From positions 1 to 55,671 of the forward strand of contig CAJWPC010000007.1 in NCBI GenBank assembly GCA_913045225.1: a DNA stretch of 55,671 nucleotides. The letters run 5' to 3'. This document shows, piece by piece, positions 36,507 to 45,060 of this stretch. Within the stretch, counting starts at the first letter, position 1. Each line of letters opens with the position of its first letter. Both the position numbers and the translations under genes were made by a program. The stretch is from an uncultured Rhodobiaceae bacterium (lineage in GTDB: Bacteria; Pseudomonadota; Alphaproteobacteria; Rhizobiales; TMED25). The notes beneath the pieces are model-generated. The model was not told where the DNA came from. It did no database searches and worked only from the letters and a program-made list of their open reading frames with translations.

Positions 36507-37172
36507 ATGATTACTCTATTTGACTTATCCGGAAAAAATGATTTACGCTTCAGCCCCTACTGCTGGAGGGTAAAATATCTATTAAATTTTAGAAAAATCA
36601 CATATCAAACTAAACCAACCTGTTTTACTGAAAGACTGAATAATGCTTTTTTTGGTGATGCAAAGTTACCGACAATCACTGATGATGGCATAAAAATATC
36701 AAACTCATTTAATATTGCAGAGCACATTGAAAATAAGTATGTGGATATCGATAAAAGAATAATTAACCCAGTGAATAAGTCATCATTATGTTTCATAAAT
36801 CATTGGTCCGATCATTTTCTTAATGCCTCAATATTAGAGAGAGTGGCCTATGATATTATCAGTGTTCTTGATGATAGAGATATTGAATACTTTATTGAAA
36901 GCCGTAGTAAAAGATTTGGGATGAGCCCAAAAGATTTTCAGGCGTGCAATATGAAGAAATCTGAAAATAGTTTTTATAAATGCTGTAATTTTCTTGATAA
37001 GATTTTGGAGAAGCAAAGGTATTTACTCGGCGAAAATATTACATATGCAGAGATGATTGTTCTTGGCTCTTTTACATGGGGTGAAAAGGTTAGCAAAAAT
37101 ACGGAAATTGAAAAAAAATTTGAAAGATTGTCAGCTTGGAAAAATGAGTTGGTGATAACGTTAGGCCATTGA
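36507..37172 (+). CDS. Glutathione S-transferase family protein
   Basis: This 221-aa protein has an N-terminal thioredoxin-like GST domain. It begins with a strand MITLFDLSG then FSPYCWRVKYLLNF (the active-site Ser/Cys region), KLPTITDDGIKISNSFNIAE near 53 (cis-Pro and the glutathione-binding Ser position) and a helical C-terminal domain. SPYCWR resembles the LigE/beta-etherase and related alphaproteobacterial group. The substrate is unknown. It is transcribed alone, divergent from nuoA, and its stop codon lies within a hairpin. Confidence 0.85.
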   Translation: MITLFDLSGKNDLRFSPYCWRVKYLLNFRKITYQTKPTCFTERLNNAFFGDAKLPTITDDGIKISNSFNIAEHIENKYVDIDKRIINPVNKSSLCFINHWSDHFLNASILERVAYDIISVLDDRDIEYFIESRSKRFGMSPKDFQACNMKKSENSFYKCCNFLDKILEKQRYLLGENITYAEMIVLGSFTWGEKVSKNTEIEKKFERLSAWKNELVITLGH

Positions 37173-37196
37173 GATGCTAAAAAATTAGCATCTCAA
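37169..37196. terminator. Perfect 12-bp hairpin between convergent genes
   Basis: TTGAGATGCTAA (37169-37180), a loop AAAA and TTAGCATCTCAA (37185-37196) form an uninterrupted 12-bp stem. The GST stop codon (37170-37172) is part of the left arm, and the convergent Sel1-repeat gene ends 13 nt to the right. No long T-tract follows on either strand, so it is a plausible bidirectional transcript-end hairpin rather than a classic intrinsic terminator. Confidence 0.6.
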
Positions 37197-37209
37197 TATA
37201 TCTATATAA

Positions 37210-37746
37210 TTAGTATGGACAGTCAACATAACCTGAACTTAAACAAGCATCTATTGCTTTTGTGGCTGACGCCATTTGTGCATCTGTTAGTTCCTGTTGG
37301 TAGGCTGAAGCTTGCTTTTGATATCTTCTTTGACTTTTTGACTTTGGATTTGCTGAAACCATTACCCAAGTATATGCTTTTTCTAAATCCTGCTCGACAG
37401 CATCTCCTTGATAATATGCTTGACCTAAAGCGAATTGAGCAACGACGTTACCGCCTTTTGAAGCTCTTTCCCACCACTTAATTGCCTCATCCATTCTGTC
37501 TTGACCATCATCTCTGAATGCGTGTATGTGCCCAATTTCTTGTTGCGCTCTTGTTTGAGGATTCCAGAAAGGTATCCAAGAACCTTTTTCCGCAATTGGT
37601 TCATATATGGCAATTGCCTGATCGTAGCGTTTACCTTGTTGCGCGGCAGCTCCATCTCTCATATCTTGTGATAGTGAATAGCCAAACCAAATAATAAGCG
37701 CAAAGCCAAGAACTAATCCAGCTCTCCATAAAATTCCTTTATCCAT
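37210..37746 (-). CDS. Membrane-anchored Sel1/TPR-repeat protein
   Basis: This 178-aa protein has an N-terminal anchor helix (residues 5-24, AGLVLGFALIIWFGYSL). TPR/Sel1-like repeats follow: GKRYDQAIAIYEPIAEKG near 38, RMDEAIKWWERASKGGNVVA near 84 and QFALGQAYYQGDAVEQDLEK near 104. A C-terminal pair of Cys sits at the end (ACLSSGYVDCPY). Sel1 repeats mediate protein-protein contacts, here probably on the periplasmic face. It is the last gene of the sulfur/thiol operon, 29 nt after the DsbA-like gene. The partner is unknown. Confidence 0.82.
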   Translation of the reverse strand: MDKGILWRAGLVLGFALIIWFGYSLSQDMRDGAAAQQGKRYDQAIAIYEPIAEKGSWIPFWNPQTRAQQEIGHIHAFRDDGQDRMDEAIKWWERASKGGNVVAQFALGQAYYQGDAVEQDLEKAYTWVMVSANPKSKSQRRYQKQASAYQQELTDAQMASATKAIDACLSSGYVDCPY

Positions 37747-37775
37747 TTTTTAAATCCTATTCTAAAATTAAACGA

Positions 37776-38480
37776 CTAATATAATCCATATCTTAACATT
37801 ACTTTGTAGGCTTCTCTATTCCCTGACTCGGCTTGCTGACTTATATAATTATCTATTCGTTCATATTCTGACGCATAATTAACAGCTTCCTGCAGGGCCT
37901 CAAAGCCAACAGCGCCTCTCATATTTAGATCCCTTATAAAATAGGATGGCGTACCAGAGACTGATAGAGAATAACCTAAAACTTTATTATTGGCAATCAT
38001 ATCATTTACTTCTTGGCCCTTAAAATCCTCCTCTAATTTTTCGATATCAAGACCAATTTCTGCCGCAATGTCTATCGCCATTTGATATGTTACTCTTCCT
38101 GGTTTATTTAGTAATTCAGTGTGATATTCAAAATATTTTCCTTGAAACCCTGCTGCAATAGATAATTGAGACAACTCATATGAATTTTCATTTAAAATTG
38201 GATAATCTTTTAACACAACACGAACATTAGGATTCTTAGAAATCACCCTATTTAAATCAGCTAGTGCCCTTTTGCAATAACCACAATTATAGTCAAAGAA
38301 TTCTACAATAGTGATGTCTCCTTCCGGATTACCAATTATAAAATCATCTGGGTTTTCATATAGCTCAGTTTGAAATTTATCAATTAGTCTTGACTCTAAA
38401 TACAACCTTTCAATTGCAGACCCCTCTGATTTAGATACAAAGCAAGCTAAAATGATGAAAATGCTTATTAATTTTTTCAT
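37776..38480 (-). CDS. Periplasmic DsbA-family thiol oxidoreductase
   Basis: This 234-aa protein has a signal peptide (MKKLISIFIILACFVSKSEG) and a thioredoxin-DsbA domain. EFFDYNCGYCKRALADL near residue 60 contains the CGYC active site and VSGTPSYFI near 174 the cis-Pro loop. It belongs to the DsbA/Com1/BdbD-like group that oxidises or reduces Cys in exported proteins. The frame stays open to 38765, but ATG 38480 has AAGGAAG upstream and starts the signal peptide; the longer frame is a shadow of the small ORF and transporter genes. It lies 2 nt after the 50-aa Cys-rich peptide gene, so those two are tightly linked. Confidence 0.9.
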   Translation of the reverse strand: MKKLISIFIILACFVSKSEGSAIERLYLESRLIDKFQTELYENPDDFIIGNPEGDITIVEFFDYNCGYCKRALADLNRVISKNPNVRVVLKDYPILNENSYELSQLSIAAGFQGKYFEYHTELLNKPGRVTYQMAIDIAAEIGLDIEKLEEDFKGQEVNDMIANNKVLGYSLSVSGTPSYFIRDLNMRGAVGFEALQEAVNYASEYERIDNYISQQAESGNREAYKVMLRYGLY

Positions 38481-38482
38481 TG

Positions 38483-38635
38483 TTATTCTTCCTTGCATGG
38501 AGCTCCACATGGTGCACAGGCTTCTTTTGTTTGACCAGGGGAAGATATTGATAAAACGGGACTTGTAAGATGATCGTAAATAATCAGTGTAAGAGTTAGA
38601 ATAATAATGATTACATATACTTTTTTTTGATTCAT
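38483..38635 (-). CDS. Small membrane-anchored Cys-rich peptide (50 aa)
   Basis: This ATG-to-TAA frame was missed by length cut-offs. Its ATG shares a base with the stop of the YeeE-family gene (TAATG), the classic sign of coupled translation, and it ends 2 nt before the DsbA-like gene whose Shine-Dalgarno it contains. The peptide has a short basic start (MNQKKV), one strongly hydrophobic helix (about residues 6-20) and a tail with three Cys in CAPCGAPCKEE at 40-50. Topology with the Cys tail in the periplasm is expected. No family is recognised. Position between a sulfur transporter and a thiol oxidoreductase suggests a thiol or persulfide carrier, or a metal-binding accessory (inference). 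Confidence 0.75.
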   Translation of the reverse strand: MNQKKVYVIIIILTLTLIIYDHLTSPVLSISSPGQTKEACAPCGAPCKEE

Positions 38636-39735
38636 TATTTAAAACCCACTTTATCTCTGTAAATAATACCAAAATATGTGCCAACAAAAGCCATAGCGAA
38701 CCATATCCAACCGTGCAAACTACCTGAAGCTGTACCGCCCAAGAATGCCCCGATATTACAACCAAAACTTAAGCGAGCACCAATACCCATCAGTAATCCA
38801 CCAATAGCCGCAGATATTAATTCAACTTTTGGAGGCCATTTAGCAGAGGAAAACATACCAATTATGGAGGCAAGGAGTCCTGCACCAATTATCATTCCAA
38901 TATTTATTAAGCTGCTTGTATCAGAAAGTACAGAATGCTCGAGGGATCTTTTAGGCCCACTGTAATTCCAAAAGGTGAATGACTCAATGGGAATTCCTAT
39001 TGATTGAAATAGCTTTGCACCCCATAATGTAAAACCATAGGTCACACCCCATGGCGATCCAGAGAAAATCAGAACCAAAACACATAAAATTGCTACAGCA
39101 AAAGTTCCCAGAAGTAATTTTTTATCTATGCTGATATTCCTTTTTCGAACATACATGTGAAACAGAAGGAACACGCCAAAAAGCGCAATAAAATTGACCA
39201 ATGTTTTTTGTGTTGCGGTAGCATTCCCTGCAATAATAATCTGTCCGAGTGACATAATATCAATAACAAAGGGTAGTATGAATGTGCCAATAACTGAACC
39301 AATGATAAAAAATGGGAGGGCAACCATCATTCGAGTCGATCCTGAACCGAATGTGAATAGAACACCAGAACCACAACCGTTTGCAAGTTGCATTCCAAAA
39401 CCAAAAATGAAAGCACCAATTAGCAAAGATAAATTTACAGGTGCATAACTTCCTATGATATTTGGACTTAATTCTATTAGTGGAATGAAGATAATGCAGC
39501 AAAGAGAAGCCAAAAGAAAGTGATAAGAAATCATAGATGGATTTTTTTTTACAATTAAGCTTCTCCACCCTGACGCAAATCCATATTGAAAGAAAAGAAA
39601 TACTGCACCGAGTGATATACCCAGTAATAATAAGATTATTCCTTGGCTACCAGAGTCAAAAAAACTTAGCAGGCCTAAAAATAGACCTGCTAATGTAAGT
39701 AAGGTAAAAATACCAATATTATTTATTCTCAACAT
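38635..39735 (-). CDS. YeeE/YedE (TsuA-like) family sulfur-compound transporter
   Basis: This 366-aa protein has about ten hydrophobic helices in two halves, each with the family's Cys motif: GMQLANGCGSGVLF near residue 113 and GIGARLSFGCNIGAFLGG near 317. In TsuA, conserved Cys residues relay thiosulfate across the inner membrane, and related members move other sulfur-containing ions. Uptake of thiosulfate or a related sulfur species is thus the best guess. It lies 41 nt after the rhodanese gene and overlaps the Cys-rich small ORF by one base, so the sulfur operon is tightly packed. Confidence 0.88.
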   Translation of the reverse strand: MLRINNIGIFTLLTLAGLFLGLLSFFDSGSQGIILLLLGISLGAVFLFFQYGFASGWRSLIVKKNPSMISYHFLLASLCCIIFIPLIELSPNIIGSYAPVNLSLLIGAFIFGFGMQLANGCGSGVLFTFGSGSTRMMVALPFFIIGSVIGTFILPFVIDIMSLGQIIIAGNATATQKTLVNFIALFGVFLLFHMYVRKRNISIDKKLLLGTFAVAILCVLVLIFSGSPWGVTYGFTLWGAKLFQSIGIPIESFTFWNYSGPKRSLEHSVLSDTSSLINIGMIIGAGLLASIIGMFSSAKWPPKVELISAAIGGLLMGIGARLSFGCNIGAFLGGTASGSLHGWIWFAMAFVGTYFGIIYRDKVGFK

Positions 39736-39776
39736 AACAAATATATATCATAATTTTTTGCTGAAAATAAACTTTA

Positions 39777-40793
39777 TTAACCAATCATACCCATCAGTTT
39801 ATCAAGGTTTGACGGACCTGATGTCTCCAAAGGTCGTGATGGATCTTCTGTCCACTCCACCATTGAACCATCATATAATTTGACGTTTTTGTTACCCAAA
39901 ATCTCTGATAGGACAAACCAATTATTTGCTGCCCAATGTCCAGTGTTGCAGTAACTTACCACATCTTCGTTGATGTAATCAGAGAAGATTTCCTTAAGTT
40001 CGGATTCTGTTTTTAGTGTATTGTTAGCCACGTTATATGCGTTTTCTTGAAACAACAGGACGGAACCAGGTAGTCTTCCAGCGGCGCGTGCTTTACCATG
40101 CTTTGCCTCGGCGTAAAATTGATTTTCTGGCCTACCATCTAGCAATATCACATCAGATTTTGAGTCTACAATTTTTGCGACATCACCTGTACTGATGTAC
40201 AGCTCTGGGTTGAACTTTGCTGTGAAATTACCTTCAACTATCGTATCATAGGCACCTGTTGCAATCTGACTTGGATATGCATTTTCCCATGCACTGTAAC
40301 CGCCATCGAGGATGGAAACATTTTCATGTCCAAACACTTTAAAGGTCCAATAACTTCTCGCCGCGCTGCCAAAATCTGTTGAAGACACACCGGCAGGAAT
40401 AATTACAACGTGTGTATCAGAGTTTACACCCAAACTCCTTGCGAGCTCTTGAAATTGGCTTTCAGTTGGCACAAGACCTACTGTGTTGTCCACTTTTACT
40501 CTCCAACCATCTTTCATGTAATCAGAATGGATTGATGTTGGAATATGACCCTCAAGGTACGTTTCATAACTTCCATCACCAATAGAGTTTCTTATATCTA
40601 TAAGTAGAATGTTATCATTCGTTTCACCAGATTGAATTTTGTTGTATACCCAATCACTTGATACTAATGGTGTAGCATTTACCTGCGTACGCTCATCATG
40701 ATCGCACCCACCTGAAGAGGCTGGTGTAGGATTTGAAGCTGTTATTATTAGAATTGTGAATAGAGATAATACATTAAGTAGATATTTTGGCAT
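39777..40793 (-). CDS. Periplasmic two-domain rhodanese (sulfurtransferase)
   Basis: This 338-aa protein has a signal peptide (MPKYLLNVLSLFTILIITAS, cleaved around residue 25) and two rhodanese domains. The N-terminal domain (about 42-175) has DIRNSIGDGSYETYLEGHIP but no Cys in its active-site loop (IIPAGVSSTDFGS), so it is structural. The C-terminal domain (about 195-325) carries the catalytic Cys in SYCNTGHWAANNW. It transfers sulfane sulfur, for example from thiosulfate, to a thiol acceptor outside the cytoplasm. It is the first gene of the operon with the YeeE-type transporter, Cys-rich peptide and DsbA-like protein. TAGGAGAA precedes the ATG by 5 nt. Confidence 0.9.
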   Translation of the reverse strand: MPKYLLNVLSLFTILIITASNPTPASSGGCDHDERTQVNATPLVSSDWVYNKIQSGETNDNILLIDIRNSIGDGSYETYLEGHIPTSIHSDYMKDGWRVKVDNTVGLVPTESQFQELARSLGVNSDTHVVIIPAGVSSTDFGSAARSYWTFKVFGHENVSILDGGYSAWENAYPSQIATGAYDTIVEGNFTAKFNPELYISTGDVAKIVDSKSDVILLDGRPENQFYAEAKHGKARAAGRLPGSVLLFQENAYNVANNTLKTESELKEIFSDYINEDVVSYCNTGHWAANNWFVLSEILGNKNVKLYDGSMVEWTEDPSRPLETSGPSNLDKLMGMIG

Positions 40794-41037
40794 TTTGTTC
40801 TCCTATAGTATCTAGTTTAAATTTTACCTCCGCTTTAGTACTTTTGGATTATACCATGGTGTACAAGTTGGTTATTAAATACCGTGATTTTAATTTAATT
40901 ACCAGCCGACTATACTTTCAATGCTCAAATTTAAAAAAAAAATACAGTTTCTAAAAAAATTTTATATGCAATGAATTCAATCTAAAAAAATGAATCAATG
41001 TGGAATAATATTTTATTCAAATCTAATACTTTTCTGT
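40794..41037. other. Intergenic gap upstream of the sulfur operon
   Basis: These 244 bp contain the Shine-Dalgarno of the rhodanese gene and, on the minus strand, a TATAAT (complement near 40850-40855) without a well-spaced -35 element. A palindromic AT-rich stretch lies near 40970-40995, just after the dehydrogenase gene. I see no coding frame, RNA gene or clear terminator. Confidence 0.4.
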
Positions 41038-42471
41038 CTACCAAATTGAAGATATGTATTGGGCTTCCATAAATTCAAGCATTCCTTCATGACCACCCTC
41101 TCTACCGAGACCAGATTGTTTTGTACCACCAAATGGCGCTGCAGGATCAGACACGAGACCTCTATTTAGGCCAACCATTCCATAATCAAGTCGTTCACAA
41201 ACTTGCATCCCTTTTTTCATATCTTCTGTAAAAACATAAGCAACAAGACCATATTCTGTATTATTTGCCCTAGTAATTACATCCTCAGTATCCTTAAAGG
41301 TTTGAATAGCAGCCACTGGACCAAATATCTCATCATTTAAGCATTCAGAGCTATCAGGCACATTAAATAGAACGGTAGGTGGATAATAAAATCCCGGTCC
41401 ATCAATACTTTCACCACCAACGGAGAGCTCCGCACCCTTTTCGATTGCATCTTTAACAAAATATGCAACCTTGTCCCGTGTTTCTGCATTTACCAAAGGC
41501 CCAACATCAACAGTCTTATCTAGGCCATTACCAACTTTTAGAGAACCCATCCTCTGCGAAAATTTATCTTTAAATTCTTCAGCAACATTCTCATGAACAT
41601 AAATTCTATTCGCGGCAGTGCAAGCCTCTCCTAAATTTCTCATTTTCGCAACCATACATCCATCTACAGCAGTTTCCATATCAGCATCATCAAATACAAT
41701 CAAAGGTGCATTTCCTCCAAGTTCCATTGATGTCTTCAAAACCTGGTCAGATGCAACTTTTAACAACTTTCTTCCAACCTCCGTTGACCCAGTAAATGAT
41801 ACCAGTCTCACTCTGTTGTCATGCAAAAGATGATCAACAAGTTTTGATGTATTTCGTGAAGGTAAAACAGAAACAAGTCCTTTTGGAACCCCAGCCTCCT
41901 CCAGTAATGGCATTAACTCGAGCATTGTTAGGGGGGTTTCTGATGCAGGTTTTATAATCACGGGACAACCCGCAGCGATAGCAGGCGCTATTTTTCGAGT
42001 ACCCATAGCCGCTGGGTAGTTCCAAGGTGTTACCAGGACCGATATTCCAATTGGCTTATATTGAACAACAATCCTAGCTCCAGTTGCTGGTGCATGTGAT
42101 ATTTGTCCAATTCCCCTGACAGCTTCTTCAGAATACCACCTAAAAAATTCAGCTGAATAAAGTGCTTCACCTTTTGCATCCCCATATGCCTTTCCATTTT
42201 CAAGTGTGATCAGTTCAGCAAAGTGTTCAATCTTGTCCATAAATAATTCATATGCTTTTCGTAAAATTACTGACTTGTCTCTCGGTGAAACTTTTGCCCA
42301 ACTCTCAAAAGCTATTTCTGCCGCATTGATAGCTTTTTTAGCATCTTCAATACCTGCGGATGCAACTTTTGTAATAACTTCTTCAGATGCAGGATTGATT
42401 ACGTCAAACGTAGCGCCACCCTCTCCATCTAACCATTTGCCATCAATGAATAATTTATTTTTATATTGCAT
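41038..42471 (-). CDS. gabD: Succinate-semialdehyde dehydrogenase-type aldehyde dehydrogenase
   Basis: This 477-aa aldehyde dehydrogenase has VTPWNYPAAMGTRKIAPAIA near residue 147, KPASETPLTMLEL near 171, FTGSTEVGRKLLKVASDQ near 225 and SMELGGNAPLIVFDDADME near 247 with the general-base Glu. The catalytic Cys is in LGEACTAANRIYVH near 280. AAPFGGTKQSGLGREGG near the end is typical of the GabD group. It should oxidise succinate semialdehyde (or a related short semialdehyde) to succinate with NAD(P). The ATG at 42471 has AAGGTGA upstream and is preferred over the in-frame GTG at 42480. It stands alone, with no gabT nearby, so the feeding pathway is not visible. Confidence 0.88.
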   Translation of the reverse strand: MQYKNKLFIDGKWLDGEGGATFDVINPASEEVITKVASAGIEDAKKAINAAEIAFESWAKVSPRDKSVILRKAYELFMDKIEHFAELITLENGKAYGDAKGEALYSAEFFRWYSEEAVRGIGQISHAPATGARIVVQYKPIGISVLVTPWNYPAAMGTRKIAPAIAAGCPVIIKPASETPLTMLELMPLLEEAGVPKGLVSVLPSRNTSKLVDHLLHDNRVRLVSFTGSTEVGRKLLKVASDQVLKTSMELGGNAPLIVFDDADMETAVDGCMVAKMRNLGEACTAANRIYVHENVAEEFKDKFSQRMGSLKVGNGLDKTVDVGPLVNAETRDKVAYFVKDAIEKGAELSVGGESIDGPGFYYPPTVLFNVPDSSECLNDEIFGPVAAIQTFKDTEDVITRANNTEYGLVAYVFTEDMKKGMQVCERLDYGMVGLNRGLVSDPAAPFGGTKQSGLGREGGHEGMLEFMEAQYISSIW

Positions 42472-42588
42472 AACTTTCACCTTGTATTAATAAATAAAGC
42501 ATCTAAATAATATATATTAATTGTTTTAAAATAGAAACTAAAGTTTAACAGTCAGAAAACAGTTATCACCCCAGGTAAAGCAGCAAAA

Positions 42589-43509
42589 ATGAACCAAAAC
42601 ATAATCCAAATATCACACCTATCTAAAACCTATAAGGATGGAACAGTTGCTCTAGAAAACATAAATCTAAATATAACTGATGGTGAAATTATTGCCTTGC
42701 TGGGTCCTAACGGCGCTGGTAAGACAACCCTAATTTCTGCCATTTGTGGTATTACGAATATATCATCAGGGAAGGTTACCGTCGGTGGGTATGATGTTGT
42801 TGAAAATTATAAAAAAACTCGTGCCCTAATTGGTCTTGTACCTCAGGAAATAGCATTGCAACCATTTGAAAAAGTTATTGATGTTGTCAGATACTCTCGT
42901 AATTTATTTGGATGTGCAAATGATGATGCACATATTGAAAAGATTCTTCGACGACTTCTCCTCTGGGATAAAAAGGATAAGAGAATTGTTGAACTGTCGG
43001 GTGGCATGAAAAGACGTGTAATCATTGCAAAGGCACTGAGCCACGAACCAAAGATACTTTTCCTTGATGAGCCAACAGCTGGTGTTGACGTCGACTTGAG
43101 ATTTGATATGTGGGAATTAATAAAGAAATTAAGAGAAGATGGTACAACAATAATTCTAACCACACACTACATAGAAGAAGCGGAGGAAATAGCAGATAGA
43201 ATATCTATAATAGATAAAGGGAAAATACAATTGACAGAACAAAAGGCAGAATTAATGCAAAGATTAGGCAAAAAAGTCATTAACATTAAGCTTGATCAAG
43301 AAATAGATATTCAACTATTCAGTGACGAACATAATCTTAGCCAAGGCTCTGATAAAGCTTCAATAATAATGCATTACAGTGATGCTAAAAAAGATGACTC
43401 TCTCGATAGATTATTAATAAAAATAAAAAAGGAAAAATATAAAATAGTTAATATTGAGACAGACGAGAAATCTCTTGAAGAAATTTTTCTTGACGTAGTA
43501 GGTAAGTGA
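42589..43509 (+). CDS. ABC-2 type exporter ATP-binding protein (YadG-like)
   Basis: This 306-aa ATPase has Walker A GPNGAGKTT near residue 38, signature LSGGMKRR near 141, Walker B ILFLDEPTAGVDVDLR near 160 and switch His in LTTHYIEEAEE near 196. A C-terminal regulatory region (about 220-306) is typical of the DrrA/NodI/YadG group of exporters. It should energise the permease encoded 1 nt downstream. The cargo is unknown (lipid, polysaccharide or drug). It is divergent from gabD across 117 bp. Confidence 0.92.
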   Translation: MNQNIIQISHLSKTYKDGTVALENINLNITDGEIIALLGPNGAGKTTLISAICGITNISSGKVTVGGYDVVENYKKTRALIGLVPQEIALQPFEKVIDVVRYSRNLFGCANDDAHIEKILRRLLLWDKKDKRIVELSGGMKRRVIIAKALSHEPKILFLDEPTAGVDVDLRFDMWELIKKLREDGTTIILTTHYIEEAEEIADRISIIDKGKIQLTEQKAELMQRLGKKVINIKLDQEIDIQLFSDEHNLSQGSDKASIIMHYSDAKKDDSLDRLLIKIKKEKYKIVNIETDEKSLEEIFLDVVGK

Positions 43510-43510
43510 A

Positions 43511-44272
43511 ATGAACTTCTACGCCATAAAAGCAATATATGTATTTGAAATGTCCAGAACACTAAGGACACTCATTCAGAGTATTGCATCGCCGGTAATT
43601 TCAACAGTTTTATATTTTATCGTCTTTGGATCGGCAATTGGAAGCCGTATGGAAGACATTAGTGATGTGAGCTATGGGAGCTTTATTGTGCCCGGCCTAA
43701 TATTACTGACAGTATGCCTACAGAGTATATCGAATGCATCTTTCTCAATATATTTTCCAAAGTTTATTGGATCAATCAATGAACTTTTGTCTGCGCCTGT
43801 CTCTTATCTTGAATTAGTGATTGGTTTCATTTCCGCGGCTGTCACAAAATCAATGACGATTGGTTTAATAATTCTTATTACAGCATCTTTTCTTGTAGAT
43901 ATTGAAATTAAGCATCCCATTTGGATGATTTGTATTTTATTCCTATCTTGCGTTTCATTTAGCCTCATGGGTTTTATTGTCGGGATTTGGGCTCGAAGCT
44001 TTGAACAAATCACAATTATACCTGACTTGATCATCACGCCATTAGTATTTCTAGGCGGAAGTTTTTATTCAATTAGCCTCCTTCCTGATTTTTGGCAAAA
44101 AGTGACTCTATTTAACCCAGTTGTTTACTTAATATCTGGTTTCAGATGGGCTTTTTTTGGAAATGCTGATGTATATATAGGGTACAGCATTCTGGCAATC
44201 TTAGTCTTTACTTTTACATGTATGCTAATAATATGGAGAATATTTAAAACTGGCTATAGAATAAAAAGCTGA
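43511..44272 (+). CDS. ABC-2 type permease (YadH/NodJ-like)
   Basis: This 253-aa membrane protein has six helices. SRTLRTLIQSIASPVISTVL near residue 14, YGSFIVPGLILLTVCLQSI near 56 and VFLGGSFYSISLLPDFWQ near 178 are ABC-2 permease landmarks, with a final NPVVYLISGFRWAFFG near 199. It forms the exporter with the ATPase 1 nt upstream. The two-gene module resembles yadGH; the substrate is not predicted. A 49-nt gap separates it from the VTT-domain gene on the same strand, which may be co-transcribed. Confidence 0.92.
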   Translation: MNFYAIKAIYVFEMSRTLRTLIQSIASPVISTVLYFIVFGSAIGSRMEDISDVSYGSFIVPGLILLTVCLQSISNASFSIYFPKFIGSINELLSAPVSYLELVIGFISAAVTKSMTIGLIILITASFLVDIEIKHPIWMICILFLSCVSFSLMGFIVGIWARSFEQITIIPDLIITPLVFLGGSFYSISLLPDFWQKVTLFNPVVYLISGFRWAFFGNADVYIGYSILAILVFTFTCMLIIWRIFKTGYRIKS

Positions 44273-44321
44273 ATTTTCGAACTTGTAATATTATACTAAA
44301 AGAAACAAATTAAGTTTTGGT

Positions 44322-45047
44322 GTGATGCAAAAATCTTACCCAAAAATATTAGCCCTATCAATTTATGCATTTGCATTTACTCTTCTTGTTTATTTATTTT
44401 TTATTACATTCACAATAAATGAAATAAAATCATTAGAGTTTTTGGTAACTATCAGAGACTCATACAGTCAATATGCACTAAATTTTTACCCACTAAAAGT
44501 ACTGTCCGTTTTCCTAATTTGTTTTTTTTGGGCTTTCTTCCTTGGGTTTAACTCTCCAATTGCCATTTTTGCAGGAATGATTTTAGGTACATACATGGGA
44601 ACTATTATTTCCGTCATTGGATTAACCTTAGGCTCAGGTCTCTTATATTTTTTTGCTCAGTTTTTTTTTAAAGAGAATATATCCAGTTTATTCAACAAAA
44701 AATATCAAAGCATGCGATCTCTTTTTCATCAGAATGAATTAATATTTTTTATTTTTTATAGGCTCTTTGTTGGTATCCCATTTGGATTATCAAACTTGTT
44801 AGCTATCCTGTTCAATGCACGAATAATCAATTTTTTATTAGGTACTGCAATTGGTATATTGCCATCAGTATTTATTTGGGCATCAATTGGAAGAGGTTTT
44901 GATAAAATTTTAATAGAAAGTGAGGGTATCCCAAAATTTATTGATATTTTAAAATCAGAGGAAATCAGAATTCCGCTAATTATATTTACAATTTTTATTT
45001 TATTTATCTATGTTTCAAAAAAATTTATAAATCGACTCGAAGATTAA
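44322..45047 (+). CDS. VTT-domain (TVP38/TMEM64, DedA-related) membrane protein
   Basis: This 241-aa membrane protein has about six hydrophobic segments. The core VTT region (about residues 75-200) contains SPIAIFAGMILGTYMGTIIS, YRLFVGIPFGLSNLLAILF near 145 and the re-entrant type loops typical of TVP38/DedA proteins. These are now thought to move or scramble lipids, including undecaprenyl phosphate, in bacteria. A GTG at 44322 and ATG at 44325 are both possible starts. It is convergent with the exported protein at 45061 and separated from it by 13 bp. Confidence 0.8.
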   Translation: MMQKSYPKILALSIYAFAFTLLVYLFFITFTINEIKSLEFLVTIRDSYSQYALNFYPLKVLSVFLICFFWAFFLGFNSPIAIFAGMILGTYMGTIISVIGLTLGSGLLYFFAQFFFKENISSLFNKKYQSMRSLFHQNELIFFIFYRLFVGIPFGLSNLLAILFNARIINFLLGTAIGILPSVFIWASIGRGFDKILIESEGIPKFIDILKSEEIRIPLIIFTIFILFIYVSKKFINRLED

Positions 45048-45060
45048 GCTATGATTATTT

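Noticed and set aside
38481-38765. 95-codon extension in front of the DsbA-like protein
   Set aside because: It overlaps the Cys-rich small ORF and the end of the YeeE gene in other frames and would hide the signal peptide.
39126-39568. Several 65-100-codon frames over the YeeE gene in other frames
   Set aside because: They run through a well-supported membrane protein gene and have no independent features.
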